From: Dryomyza anilis
Taxonomy: Eukaryota > Arthropoda > Insecta > Diptera > Dryomyzidae
Reading direction: 5' to 3'
Assembly (NCBI GenBank): GCA_951804985.1
Contig: OX638132.1
Coordinates: 5,313,529 to 5,377,528, forward strand
Length of the DNA: 64,000 nucleotides
Shown here: piece by piece, positions 21,242 to 32,151 of the stretch
How positions within the stretch are numbered: the first letter of the stretch is position 1
How the letters are laid out: each line of letters begins with the position of its first letter
Made by a program: the position numbers and the translations under genes
The notes under the pieces: model-generated
The model's input: only the letters and a program-made list of their open reading frames with translations
Databases searched by the model: none
Told to the model about the DNA's origin: nothing

Positions 21242-21475
21242 AAGGGTTTTTCAATAAGAGCGCTACAAAAGTTTTTTCAAGGGTTTTTCAACAGGGACGC
21301 TACAAAAGTAGAGCGACAGGGACAGCAAACAACTCCATATTTCTTGCCACTCTTTTGACATTTCTCTTCAGTAAGGTTTGCCATTTCAATGATGTAAAGA
21401 TATACAACAAAGAGTCGAAATTATTAAAATTTACTATCGAAATTCGAATTCGTATATCTTTCCGTCATGAAATAA
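21242..21475. mobile_element. Foldback miniature derivative of the mariner, copy A
   Basis: It carries the mariner 5' end twice: GGGTTTTTCAATAAGAGCGC, then GGGTTTTTCAACAGGGACGC. It continues into the first codons of the transposase and, at GAAATTCGAATTCGTATATC, flips to the reverse complement of the same region (ATATCTTTCCGTCATGAAAT). It is therefore two 5' ends joined tail to tail with no coding capacity. The right arm is truncated. Confidence 0.85.
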
Positions 21476-22899
21476 TTAAATATAAACTCGCGAAAAGTGG
21501 GTTTTGTCATGTTTAGTAATGAAAAAACTAAATAATGTATATTTTTAATGCTTATGGCCTAATTTTGTTAAAAGAATTAATCTATCCAACTGAATTTTTA
21601 GTTTCGATCGAGATCTAAATATAAATATTTATACACTACAGTGTTTAAAATAATGTATTACCACAATAACTTTAATTTAATCACCGGTTTTTTACGCTAT
21701 ATATAACCACGGTATTATGTTATGTCAGTTAATAAAAATAATGTCCAAAGGATTAGCAATAGACAAGCAAAGCATGAAGCTAAAGGCAATGTGAAAGTAC
21801 AGCAAAGTAAAATAAATATAAAAAAATTCGAAATTAATGCCCGGTATTATAACCTCTTATATCATGTCGCTAATGCTGATTTTTTTTCTCTTGTTGTACA
21901 TAGACAAATTAATAGTTACATATATGTCATAATAACTAAACCAAATATAATAAAAATAAACATTATTTTTCAATTCTATAAAAAGAGGACATATAAATTT
22001 TATAAATACTGCTTATTTAAAACCAAACTATATTAAATAAATATATTAAAAACCAATTATGGTATTATAATGTAGTTAATTTTAATAATCATATTTTATA
22101 TTTCATTCAATTAATTTAAGTTTTTTTTTGCGAGTTGCTTTCATGTCGTAGTGTATGCGGTATTGTATTTTTAGATATGACCTTACCAGAGTAAAAATCA
22201 ATACTTAATCCACCATGCAATTTAATACAATTTTACATCGGTTGCAAACGAAACCGTTCTGCCCTGTGGGAGTTCAATAAAAAGCCAGTTAAAGAAAGTC
22301 ATGAATTAAAAAATGTCAAAAACTCCTGCTATTAAGAACAAAACAAAATTGAACAACTTCGCTGTGTGGTGACATTATAATACTTCTTTTTGTGATGTCT
22401 TTTTCAGGCAAGGGTACAATTTGATATGCGCTGAATATTTCTTTTAAGTATCACATTGAGAGAGTAGGATAGGGGGGACGCATTCACGAACTTTTTTTTA
22501 AAACGTTGTATAAAAATAACAAATAACTTATGTGCAAAAATTTACTTCCATTTTTTAGAACTTGCAAGCGTATTTCTTTGATTTATAATGCTTTTGTAAC
22601 GTTTTTACAATTGGCAATTCTGCCCCATCTATAGGGTAAAACCGTCACAAAAATTCAAAATAAACATATTTATTAAAAAATTGATTTTAATTCAATTGAA
22701 CTAATAATGATGGTCAACAATTTCTTTTTGACTCTCAATTAATTTCAAAACTACATAACGTAGTAGTTGTGTAAATTTAAATAAAATATTCGACATTTGT
22801 ATGCTCTACATAATATTTTTAAAATGTATAAGAAGTTCAATATTAAAAATTTATTTAAAAAAATAGTTTTACCCTCAAAAAGTCGTATAAACTGCCACT
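21476..22899. other. AT-rich interval, nothing recognised
   Basis: The ORF at 21722-22036 turns low-complexity after its first ~40 codons and has no domain that I recognise. The segment 22180-22400 is slightly less AT-rich and not repeated here. Confidence 0.4.
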
Positions 22900-23206
22900 G
22901 ATACACAGAAATAAATGGAATGAACGCCGTTAATTGGGACACTGTTCATTATATATATGAAAAAATTCATTTTATTTATGAACTATTCTTCGTATATACG
23001 AATCGCACAATTCGAGCCAAATTGATATGATAAACGTGTCCATAATTGATATAAATTGCGTTCATTTAGGTATTCATATTAATTTTTTGATGCAAAGCAT
23101 CGCAGCCTCTACGTATGAACAATGCATTCGCTGGTATAAGCGTGACTGAAAAATAAAAAACCAGTCCACAATAAGAAGTCCAGTCCACAAAAAAATACAA
23201 CAGGTA

Positions 23207-23686
23207 AGTACACACAAAAAACAAATTTCACCAACAACTAGTATTCATCATATTGATGATTTCATTCATTAAACTAAAATCGTATTTTTTCAGTGTTTTT
23301 CATGTTTAATATTTTTTATAAATATCGTCAATTTTCAAACCAAAATTGGTCTCCATTTACACATTTACGTATTTATAATTCTTATAGGATTTATGATATT
23401 TAAATTAATATGGTTTGATGAACAAAATTCATCAATATGATGTTCAATTTTTCATTAATATGTTGAAATGGAGGCTTCGAATAATTAGCAATAAAATATT
23501 ATAAATTCTTTAAGAATTATAAATAAATAAATGTGTAAATGGAGACAAATTTGTGTTTAAAATTTGATGTTAAAAAAATATTGGAAATGAAAAACATTTA
23601 AAAAATACGATTTTAATTCAATGAATGAATTCATCAATATGATGAATTCAGGTAGTTGGTGAAATTTTTGGTGAAATTTTGTCTGT
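23207..23686. mobile_element. Z2 palindromic foldback element, copy 1
   Basis: The two halves are reverse complements throughout. The left half has TATTCATCATATTGATGATT, CGTATTTTTTCAGTG and GGTCTCCATTTACACATTTA; the right half has TAAATGTGTAAATGGAGAC, AAATACGATTTTAATTCAAT and TCATCAATATGATGAATTC. The outer ends are ACACAAAAAACAAATTTCAC and the complement of GTGAAATTTTGTCTGTGT. No coding capacity. A second copy is at 53699-54118. Confidence 0.85.
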
Positions 23687-23767
23687 GTAAGTATTTGAGT
23701 GTTTGTTTATGATCGTATGTGTGCAACTGAAACCATTTTGACCATTCTATAAATAGATTTTTTTATG

Positions 23768-23822
23768 ATGCGTCATGACGCGCATTTAATAATTTCACTG
23801 CGCGTCGCGACGCGTCGATAGT
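23768..23822. repeat. CpG-rich palindrome cluster
   Basis: GCGTCATGACGC and CGCGTCGCGACGCG are adjacent palindromes in otherwise AT-rich DNA, within the second half of Z copy 2. They may be a remnant of another insertion. Confidence 0.6.
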
Positions 23823-24394
23823 CGTTGATGGTAGTGTGAAGAATACGTTTCATCATATTAATGAACATATACATATATGTTCATATTGAATAATGCTGTT
23901 CATCAAACCAAATTTCAATCAAAATATTTATTTTAGGTTCATTTTCCATTTTTTTTATTTTATCAAAAAAAAATATGTTTCTGTTATTCTTAAATAACAT
24001 TTTTACAACAACACATTTTGCGAATTATTTTCTAAAATTTTTAAAAAATTCATTTCAAATTCATTGTATTGAATATTTCATTCTTCAAAATGATGTTCGA
24101 TTGTACGAATAATTTCATACATATAATGAATGTATTCATCAATATGTCATTTAATAAACGGTGGTACCAATATGATGTATCTGGTAATTGGTGAAAAAAT
24201 TCTTAATATATATGAATAAATTCGTCATATTGATGTATTTTATTTCCTTGTAGATATAAAATAAAATGTAAGTATTTAAAAAAAAACACTAAAATAAAGA
24301 AAAGTAATATAATAAAATTAAAAAAATAATTCAAGAAAACAAATATTTTTTTATTTTAAATAGTTTATAAGTTCATAAATATTTTGAATTTTTT

Positions 24395-24515
24395 TTTCTT
24401 AAATATTATGAATGCGTTCATCAATAGTATGAACTTTTTCATTACGGTTTTATGTACGATTCATAAATGGGATGAATTTGGTGATTGGTTGAGTCGTAAT
24501 GACAAATTCATAATA
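24395..24515. repeat. Z-like fragment
   Basis: Blocks such as AAATATTATGAATGCGTTCA, TCATCAATAGTATGAAC and GATGAATTTGGTGATTGGTT match the terminal modules of Z, but neither end is present. Confidence 0.5.
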
Positions 24516-25140
24516 CTTTTTATTTATAAACTTTTTTTTTTGTTTTATGAAAACAAACTCACATTTTGTTCACTAATTGCAACACAAACGCACATTACCA
24601 ATTAGTTATATCAAAATTTATCCACACAATTTTATCTGAGGCACAAAAAACCATAAAACCAAGGCAGTTGCCACAGTCGGAGTTAAAAATTCAAGTACGA
24701 ACAAAAAATAGTTTATAGTCAGTTTTCGATTTAAATTCGTTACAAATTTTACACAACATTTATGGTATTTGCGTTCCAGTGCCGAATTGTCTCATTTAAA
24801 AAAATGTATTATGAACGCAATCATTTAAGTAAAGCAACAAATTTATCCTCAAAACTTAATTAAAATATCAACATTTTTAATGAAAAATTTACTTTTTTAA
24901 AATTTTATTATGTATATTTTCATTGATGTTAGCTACACTATTTTACTTACACTATTCAGTTTAGTGTATAAACTGAATATAATAAGTTCGAGTAGCACAT
25001 ATTATGTACAGATAAAACAACATAAATTTTCATTCGCAAGAGTCATTATCAGTATTGTAAAATCGTACGCAAAACAAAATATATGCATTCATTCTACCCA
25101 AAAGCGCAGTAAAAATATTTTATTAAAATTCCCTTTATGA
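24516..25140. other. AT-rich interval, nothing recognised
   Basis: The ORF at 24910-25140 is low-complexity I/K/S-rich and has no supporting context. Confidence 0.4.
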
Positions 25141-25164
25141 CGACGAATGCAATTTTTAGTGCTA

Positions 25165-25383
25165 TCAACCAATTTGCAGTTTATTTTGGAGCCTTAACGA
25201 GATCGTATATATGGCGCCAGCTTCTGGTAACAACATTATTTTCACAGCCGCTGGCATTTTCACAACCGCTGCACAAAACGCGTTGTAAATGAAGGAAGGT
25301 CTGAAATCATTGGGTATATTTTTAAGGAGAAAATTAATATCATCATTTGCAAGCAGGCGGAAATGCATATCGTATGCATCCAC
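25165..25383 (-). CDS. Unrecognised 72-codon ORF, possibly a gene fragment
   Basis: The minus-strand frame begins MDAYDMHFRLLANDDINFLL and continues with charged and hydrophobic residues of balanced composition, unlike the F/K/N/I-rich random frames around it. The DNA (25190-25385) is also less AT-rich. I recognise no family. It may be a decayed coding exon or a captured fragment in a repeat; no splice sites stand out. Confidence 0.28.
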   Translation of the reverse strand: MDAYDMHFRLLANDDINFLLKNIPNDFRPSFIYNAFCAAVVKMPAAVKIMLLPEAGAIYTISLRLQNKLQIG

Positions 25384-25734
25384 TGCGAAATATGGTGCTA
25401 TATATTAGGGATGTGATAGAGTCGTGAATCCACGAAATATTCGATAAAGCTAATTTTTGTTTAAATAAACAATAAAATACATTTAAAAAATAAACTAATT
25501 ATTTTACAGTATTTATCATGTTTTATAATTTCGTTTGTTAAAATATAGCAAAAAAGTGCATATTGAATATATTCAAATTTTACTATACTTAGAAATGTTA
25601 ACTAAAATTCCCTCTGACAACTTTGTGCAAAATAGCCAGTTCAGGATTCAATCATTGTCTGTTGCGACTTGCCTGATATCAAATAAGAAAATGAGTTTCG
25701 ACATCAGTACCGCTATTCGAAGTTGCTATCCTGA

Positions 25735-25954
25735 CACCCAGAAAAAAATTCGCTCAAATACCATTAAAATTGGTCAATGGGATAAATATTAATTCAATAG
25801 TATATAAAAAATAAATCTTTTCATATAAACTCAATGGCAATGTCATGGTATTTTCTAGTATTTAATGGTATTTTCCGATTAAAATAATAATTTATCCTAT
25901 TGACTATTTTTAATAGTAAAAAACTATTATTTATATAGTATTTTTTTCTGGGTG
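25735..25954 (-). mobile_element. MITE family Y, copy 3 (reversed)
   Basis: Both termini are intact: CACCCAGAAAAAAATTCGCT on the left, and TTTTTTTCTGGGTG on the right. They give inverted repeats of about 15 bp. The interior matches copies 1 and 2 in reverse (ATTAATTCAATAGTATA, CTCAATGGCAATGTCATGGT, TATTTAATGGTATTTTCC). At 220 bp this is the best full-length reference for the family. Confidence 0.88.
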
Positions 25955-26214
25955 GAGTAGATTGTTTGATCAGGTTTTCTGATCTTACCCTTATCGTAAT
26001 ATTATATAATTTGATGTAGTCTTAAATTCTTCTAAATTCGAGCTGTGTAAAACAAAAAATAGTTTTCTGAACACAAAAAATTCTTTCAATAAGATTTGAA
26101 ATGACAAAAAAAAAATAATGCAACGAACTTCTATTATGGCAACGGACTCAAAAATAAATAAAGACTTAAATATTACAATCAATTATTGATAAGTGAAGCG
26201 AACATTAAATGCGT

Positions 26215-27268
26215 ATATACAGAAAATTCATTTTGTTGAAGAACGATTCAGAACGATTCTACAAAGAATTCATTAAGAGTTTGAAGAATTACTGAAAAAC
26301 AGTTTTTCAATACGATGGAGTGTATGTGAAGAATACGTTTCATCATATTAATGAACAAATACATAAAATACATCATATATGTACATCATATTGAAGAATG
26401 TTGTTCATCAAACCAAATTTCCATCATAATATTTATTTTTCGTTCATTTTTTGCCATACTTCTCAGTTCTCAAGTATTTTCAGTATGTTATTTCTTATAT
26501 AATGTTTGCTCGGGCATGTATAAATGTTTTGTAATATATTTATTTATAATTGTAATCAATAGAAAGTTATAGTTTTAATAGATATATTTAAAAAAATATA
26601 GTTTGAAAACATTTTTTTTTCAAAAGATTTTTTTTTCGAAAGAAATTGTTTTTTAAATTTTCATTTTCGAAAAATATTATTTTTTCGAAAAAAAATTTTT
26701 TTTTCGGAATTTTTTAATTTAAAAAATATGGAGTCCATTTTCGAACGAATTTTTTTTTTAAATAATTTTTTTATAATATTTATAATTTTTTTTCGAAACA
26801 TTTTTTTTTTTCGCACACATTTTTTTTTTAATTCGAAAAAAAATTTAGGTCAAATTTTTTGTTGAATATAATTTTTTAAGGATTTTTTTTTATAAATTAA
26901 TTTATTTTGAAAAAAATTTCAGGTGAGGTGAAGGTTTTTCATGAACACAAGAGTGGTTTGCCATTGACTATCGAGAGTTAGCGTCGCATAGAATACTGTT
27001 TTCTATGAAAAGACATTGACCGCCACAGGGATGAAACCCGAGACCTTTTGGTTCGTATTCAACGAACCTCGACTTTTTGACTCGAAGTCCAACGTAATAA
27101 ATTCATCATTGTCTAACCAATCGACCACCGACGCTAAAAGAATATCATATTGAACATTAAAATCAATAAATTGTAATTCAATGAATGAGATCTTCTATAT
27201 AATGAATCTGATAGTTGGTAAAAAATTCATAATATATTTGAATAAATTTATCATATTAAAGATTTTTT
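26215..27268 (+). mobile_element. Element Z, copy 3, with a SINE remnant inside
   Basis: It runs from TATACAGAAAATTCATTTTG through GTGAAGAATACGTTTCATCA, CATCAAACCAAATTTCCATC and GTTCATTTTTTGCCATACTT, then an A/T-only centre (26580-26930) peppered with TTTCGAAA. It ends in AATAAATTTATCATATTAAA. The block order equals that of the copy at 34.97-37.3 kb. A decayed SINE at 26930-27137 interrupts it. Confidence 0.7.
26930..27137 (-). repeat. Decayed tRNA-derived SINE, nested in Z
   Basis: It keeps the SINE order on the minus strand. The tRNA-like part reads from near 27137 with GGTTAGACAATG and TCGGGTTTCATCCCTGTGG as altered A and B boxes. The body has TTTTCATAGAAAACAG and TAGTCAATGGCAAACCA. A duplication or insertion of ~25 bp expands the anticodon-arm region. 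It is far more diverged than the other copies, so either an older subfamily or an older insertion. Confidence 0.6.
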
Positions 27269-28836
27269 GCTATGTAACTTTTATACTTCATATCAAAGTT
27301 AACTTATGTGAACTTATATGACATGAATCCCCTCATTATTCAGATTTAATTTATTTAATCAACCACTATATTTTAATATTTTCAAAAAATAGCTAAAAAA
27401 AATTCATTAATAGTTGACAGTATCTGATTATTGAGCCTAGTATTTACAACAAATACTGAAAAGTATAATATGACACTAGACACCTTCAAATTTATTGACT
27501 GAATTTTATAATATTAATCAATTAACTACAAATATCATATTTTAAAACGATGATATATTTAGTTGAATAGAGTAAATTTGCATAATTAATATGTTTACTT
27601 TTATAATATTTAGATAAGAATTTAAAACCTTCGCCAGACAGACATCTCTTACATCCCTAACAAATATATTTTTACACACTTAAAGTCATTGACAGCCCGC
27701 ACACTGTAATATAAATAAACTATTTAAAGACATCACTATTAAGGCACATACCGTAGTGCATACACTGAAGAAAAAAGGAACATAACATTTTGAAAAATTT
27801 GAAGAATATATAAAAAGTCTATATTAGTAGTTGGTAGATTTAGCATGGTATTCATCAACGTAACTGAGCATTAAAAATGCAATAAGTACTTGTCGCTGAT
27901 CAATGCCATATACCACACATGGATTTATATAATTCAAATGAAATGCTTTACTCTAGACCCTGAATGGGTGTGCTTGCGTCGTTTAACTATGAAATTCGAC
28001 ACATTTTCAAATATTTCGTATATAACCTAACGAAATACGCCGCATACGAACGCAGATCTATTGGAATTTTCTTTTTTACAGTGCGTTTCGAAGTGAAGTT
28101 GGCTGCAAGAGTGGTAGTTCTATGAGCTAAATAATCAAAAATAACGCAAGACGCTTTCATTTAGGGTGTAGGGTTAGACTAAATTGAATACTGCTGAATA
28201 CTATGAAATATTTTATTTGACTACATTAGTTCTTAAAAACCAAATAAATTGATAAAAGAATAATCTCAAAACAGAAAACTAAATTTTGATTTTAAATAAA
28301 TTATTTTGTAATTTAGTTAGAGTATTTTATTAATTATAAAAATGTTCATAACGATGGTTTTGGATTTTTTTTTTAAACTGCTTTGAGTTTCGATTGTGTC
28401 AAAACAGTAAAGTTATGTAAAAAATGATGTAAGAGTTGATCATTAAGACAATAATATTGTTACATTTCTTGATTTTTTCCGGAATATTATTTATCCCGAT
28501 ATACGTTTCTTAAAAACATACTTTTTGCGATATTTTTACTGGAAACATTCCTAAATATGCCATACATTTTATTTTGGTACGTTATCAAATTTTGTAGAAT
28601 TTATATAGCAAATTAAACGAATATTTTGAGAACAGACAGCATTTGCTATAGGCACCGCTTTTGTCTGCTTTCGAACAAAATTATACTTAACACCAACAAA
28701 TCTACTTCTTCATTTACTGAATCACGATAAAATTTTCAAAAATGTATATAGAAAATATAAGCACAATCTTTTTTTTTCTGTGTACCACCTCCGTATATAT
28801 ATGGAAAATGACATATAACGTTGTTTTAAGCGCTAT
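27269..28836. other. AT-rich interval, no supported feature
   Basis: ACACTGAAGAAAAAAGG near 27764 resembles the CACTGAAAAAA-type termini seen elsewhere, but no partner end is visible. The segment 27950-28140 is less AT-rich and unrepeated. Confidence 0.4.
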
Positions 28837-29112
28837 CTACGAACTGGCAACAGCGTTGGTTAATTTGCATCTGATGCGTTCCTCTTGTAAAATACCCTCG
28901 CGGTCTCCAACGATACTAACATACCCGCCGTACTCGGCATGGCCCAGAGACTTCACATCTGCGGTATGCTTACAGCTGCCACCAGTGAATGCGTTTTTTG
29001 AACCATTTTCACATAGCGCGCATTGTGATTTATGAAGCAATGCCGGAATTTTCTTCTGTACGTGCCTGGGTAGTTGTTGTCCTACACCACTGAACAGACG
29101 GCTGAAACACAA
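28837..29112 (-). CDS. Unrecognised 91-codon ORF in GC-richer DNA
   Basis: The minus-strand frame starts MCFSRLFSGVGQQLPRHVQK and ends RCKLTNAVASS, with several Cys, Gly, Arg and Glu residues. The opposite strand is also open (28742-29035), so openness alone is weak evidence. The DNA is clearly less AT-rich than either flank and is not repeated in this window. It may be a gene fragment or the coding remnant of a transposon; I cannot name it. Confidence 0.3.
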   Translation of the reverse strand: MCFSRLFSGVGQQLPRHVQKKIPALLHKSQCALCENGSKNAFTGGSCKHTADVKSLGHAEYGGYVSIVGDREGILQEERIRCKLTNAVASS

Positions 29113-29956
29113 TCCTTATACAAACGCACCAGTGGGGTTTTATTTTTTTTTTTGGTATCATAACGACAAAGAGAACTAAAAGTTGTGCAAAAAGTTATAG
29201 AAGAACTATGACGAACATATTTTTATATTTGTTGTGTAAGCCAACTGTGTTTAGGATTTATACAAGTTTAAAAACTACTACATTTTCATAAGTCTAACGT
29301 ACGGTATATGAAAATATTATTTAAAGGCAAATAAAATTCTAAACATGTAATATTTACTGCCAGTTGCATCAAATTTTGAGTTAAACGTTTGATTTATTCA
29401 ATGGAAACCGTACATTTTAAATACAATATTGATATGTGACTTCGAAATAAAACTCTAACTCATTTCTATATCAAAAATGTAATTTTTAAGAAATTTTTGT
29501 ATTTGGTTGTCTGGATGAATTTTGAAATCGTTGAATCTCGTAGTTACAATGATTATAATTTTTAAATTATTTCGTATAGCACTTTTTATACAATATTATT
29601 TAGAATATATCGAATTTCGATATCATTTCAACTGCTCGTGCCGAACTTTAAACTTTTTATATAATATAATAACTGGTATCAACATAAAAATAATTATACA
29701 ATTATAGATTCTAATTTTATGTTTATTTAATGTATTGTTTGATTTTGTGGTGAGATATCAAAATTTCGAAAGATATAACAAGCACGTACGTAATGTTCGC
29801 TTTAAGCTAAGAACAGGTTCAGGAAATAAATATTTTAAAAACGATCATAATGTTCAATATTGAACGGATCTAACCTTTCTGTTATATTCTAAGTAGTTGG
29901 AAATAATCACTTATTTTAAATTAGTATAGAATTTCATTCTAGCATTACTAAATTAA
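29113..29956. other. AT-rich interval, nothing recognised
   Basis: No repeats shared with the rest of the window were found. The short ORF at 29522-29707 looks random. Confidence 0.4.
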
Positions 29957-30262
29957 ATAATAATAATAATAGTTTGGCACTAAAGTCCTATGAGAACTTA
30001 GGCCGAGCTCTCTCACCGTTTTGAGCTGTGCGTGTTATATTTGTACTCAAAGTGGTGGGACCTACAGTTTATTGCCGAATCCGAATGGCGGATGAGAGCT
30101 TTTCATAGGCAATGTTTTACTCTCGGAGGTTTGCCATTTACTGCCGAGAGGTAGCGCGGTATAGAAAATTTTTTCTATGAGAAGATGTTGTTAGCCCCAG
30201 TCCAGGCTTGAACCGGGGAGCGTTCGGCTCGCAGTCCAACGCACTAACCACTGAGCTACCGC
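29957..30262 (-). mobile_element. tRNA-derived SINE, copy 2 (full length)
   Basis: Reading on the minus strand, the tRNA-like head (about 30188-30262) begins GCGGTAGCTCAGTGGTTAGT, and its B box GGTTCAAGCC is intact. The body follows, then a (ATT)n tail that appears on the plus strand as AATAATAATAATAAT at 29957. The length is ~306 bp. Flanking ATTACTAAA and ATTACAAAA could be remains of a target-site duplication, but the match is imperfect. Confidence 0.88.
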
Positions 30263-30784
30263 ATTACAAAATACAATAGCATTTAATACCTAATTGATTT
30301 TGTGAATTATATACGCTAAATGATTTTGCCAATAATATTCTCCTCGTATAAACATTTAATCTGACATTTTATTTCCAGTCTCCAGTTTAAATTTAAATAG
30401 TAAATTTTTGTTTTTAATTGTTTTCTAAGTACAATAAATTGTTTATGGTAAATATAATTCACAAATTGATTTATCGAATATATTTTCCTAAAATCGGGTA
30501 TGTTGCAAACATTAAACATATTCAAAATATTTATACAATGTTTTATAAATTATTTTGTACACACAAATATGATATTGTATATATTTGTCTTGTTTTATTT
30601 TTCTTTCTTTTATATTTGGAAAATCGTGTTTAATAATGACACAAAAGTAAAATATGTGTAATTTTTAAACATGAATAAAATCCATGTCAAATAAGACCTA
30701 ATAAAAATATAGGCAATCGGTGTTAAATATCAGAGATCAAAAAAAAAAAACTAATAACTTTTATTTCTGTTTCTTTTTTCACTG
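30263..30784. other. AT-rich interval, nothing recognised
   Basis: Overlapping ORFs on both strands (30316-30633) are low-complexity and unsupported. Confidence 0.4.
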
Positions 30785-30990
30785 AGAGATATTAGTTTTC
30801 AAAATATATAAAGGTCTTTGTTTGAGAGATATTTTGCATTTAAAAAAATAATGGTTTTTGGTTGAGAGATAATTACTATTTTAAAAAATAAAGGTCTTTG
30901 ATTGAGGTATACTTTTTATTTTAATAAAATAAAAATTTTTGGTTGAGAGTTATATGAAAAACCAGAATTTTAAAGGTCTATGGTTAATGG
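30785..30990 (+). repeat. Degenerate ~60-bp tandem repeat
   Basis: About four units share TTTGTTTGAGAGATATT / TTTGGTTGAGAGATAAT / TTTGATTGAGGTATACT, each followed by an A/T-rich run and then AAAGGTCTTTG or AATGGTTTTTG. The units differ by point changes and small indels. Confidence 0.75.
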
Positions 30991-31394
30991 TTGTTAGTAG
31001 ACAGAAAATTTAATTGGTCTCATTTATGGGAAACTTTTATTGTTGCTTGGAGAAACATAGAAATTCGTCACGCTCACTCACACTCACGAAATAATTTTTC
31101 CTTATCACTCACGGCCATTATTTTTTATTCTGCTCACACTCACTCACAATCACACGTGAATCATACTAAATCAAATTTATTATTTTTTTCAGAATGCATA
31201 AAAATGCATATTTCATTTGTAAACCTCGGCAGAATATAGGGAATATCTTGGTGAGATAGGTTGACTGAGCGCATCACCTCCAATACAACCTATATCTTTA
31301 AAAGGCAACAAAGATGTAATGATATTAGGGATTTTGATAAAATAAATCTCAATTTATAACGATGTGCTGTTCATATAGAAAGTTTAAAATTGAC

Positions 31395-31464
31395 TCGAAG
31401 AAAGAATTCATGTAAAATCTTGTGGAAGAATTGTCTGAGAAAGAATTGTCTCTGGGAAGAATTA
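31395..31464 (+). repeat. AGAATTGTCT-type repeat shared with the Helitron candidate
   Basis: GGAAGAATTGTCTGAGAAAG and AATTGTCTCTGGGAAGAATT closely resemble the tail of the 37458-37939 element (GTCTGAGAAAGAATTGTCTT). They lie immediately upstream of the LINE fragment, so a partial Helitron-like copy may border it. Confidence 0.55.
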
Positions 31465-31780
31465 TCTCTGGACCCTCTATTGGTTCTCTTGCGCACCGAA
31501 GGACCGTAGTGTGTGTAAGCCTGTTTTATAGGTATTACAATGGTAAGTGTTCGAGGGAAATACATGGCCTGATTCCACCAGGTCGTGTATTCTCTCGTTC
31601 TACTCGGGTATCGAACCAAGCCCACCCCTTCGTAGTCCACTCGGTTCTTAACAGAACTACGCATTACAGAGATAATTCGTTCTTCAGCCACACGATACGT
31701 TTGTGCAACAATCTCCCTGCGTCTGTTTTTCCCGACATTTTTAATATTGGTAAATTTAAAGCAAACATCCAACATCCACC
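31465..31780 (+). pseudogene. 3' end of a jockey-like LINE ORF2
   Basis: The frame includes GSLAHRRTVVCVSLFYRYY, then NGKCSREIHGLIPPGRVFSR, SNQAHPFVV, DNSFFSHTIRLCNNLPA and VFPDIFNIGKFKANI. This is the characteristic segment after the reverse transcriptase domain in arthropod non-LTR retrotransposons of the jockey/CR1 kind. Catalytic FADD-type motifs are upstream in full elements and are absent here. The remnant is ~105 codons, as expected for a 5'-truncated insertion. It stays open for the whole span, so it is not ancient. Confidence 0.85.
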
Positions 31781-31788
31781 GACACTAC

Positions 31789-31826
31789 TTCACGTGAATC
31801 ACGTTATCACGCGTGATTCACGTGAA
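31789..31826. repeat. 15-bp palindrome containing two CACGTG sites
   Basis: TTCACGTGAATCACG and CGTGATTCACGTGAA flank an 8-nt spacer. CACGTG is an E-box. CACACGTGAATCAT near 31153 is a further related site, with CACTCAC repeats around it (31070-31150). Confidence 0.8.
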
Positions 31827-31839
31827 AATTTTTATTTTA

Positions 31840-32075
31840 ACAAAAATAATTTTCGAAAAGTTTCGAACATTGTTCATTTTTTATAGAATGTGTTGTTTTC
31901 AAACATTGCGTTGTTTTTATTGCCCAAATTTTTTTTTTTAATATATTTTTTTTCGAACATTGTTGTGTTTGTCAAATAATTTTTTTGATAAAATTTGTTG
32001 TTTTCGAACATTTTTGTTTTGTCGATCAATTATTTTTTCAAAAAAATTTTAGTTTTGTTTTTTAGGGTTTTAATA
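31840..32075 (+). repeat. Degenerate TTTCGAACATTGTT repeats
   Basis: Variants of TTTTCGAACATTGTTGT occur about four times, 50-60 bp apart, separated by T-rich runs. The composition resembles the TTTCGAAA-rich centre of element Z, but no Z terminus is attached. Confidence 0.5.
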
Positions 32076-32151
32076 ACATACCCAATACCTATTACCCTGA
32101 TTTTTAATCCAAAGTTACCATCAGTCTGTGGTCCAGAAATATTACTAATAA

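Larger units (their letters stand above)
22905..24257. mobile_element. Element Z, copy 2, interrupted by a Z2 foldback
   Basis: The left end ACACAGAAATAAATGGAATG and the right end GATGTATTTTATTTCCTTGT bracket Z-type blocks (GTGTGAAGAATACGTTTCAT, CATATTAATGAACATATACA, TGTTCATCAAACCAAATTTC) also seen at 26.3 kb and 35.1 kb. A separate 480-bp palindromic element lies inside. Treating 22905-23206 and 23687-24257 as halves of one Z is inference from block order. Confidence 0.55.

Noticed and set aside
28742..29035. Plus-strand 97-codon ORF
   Set aside because: It overlaps the minus-strand frame, which has the more protein-like composition; at most one would be real and neither is proven.
30785..30990. 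CRISPR-like array
   Set aside because: The units are degenerate tandem repeats without distinct spacers, in eukaryotic DNA.
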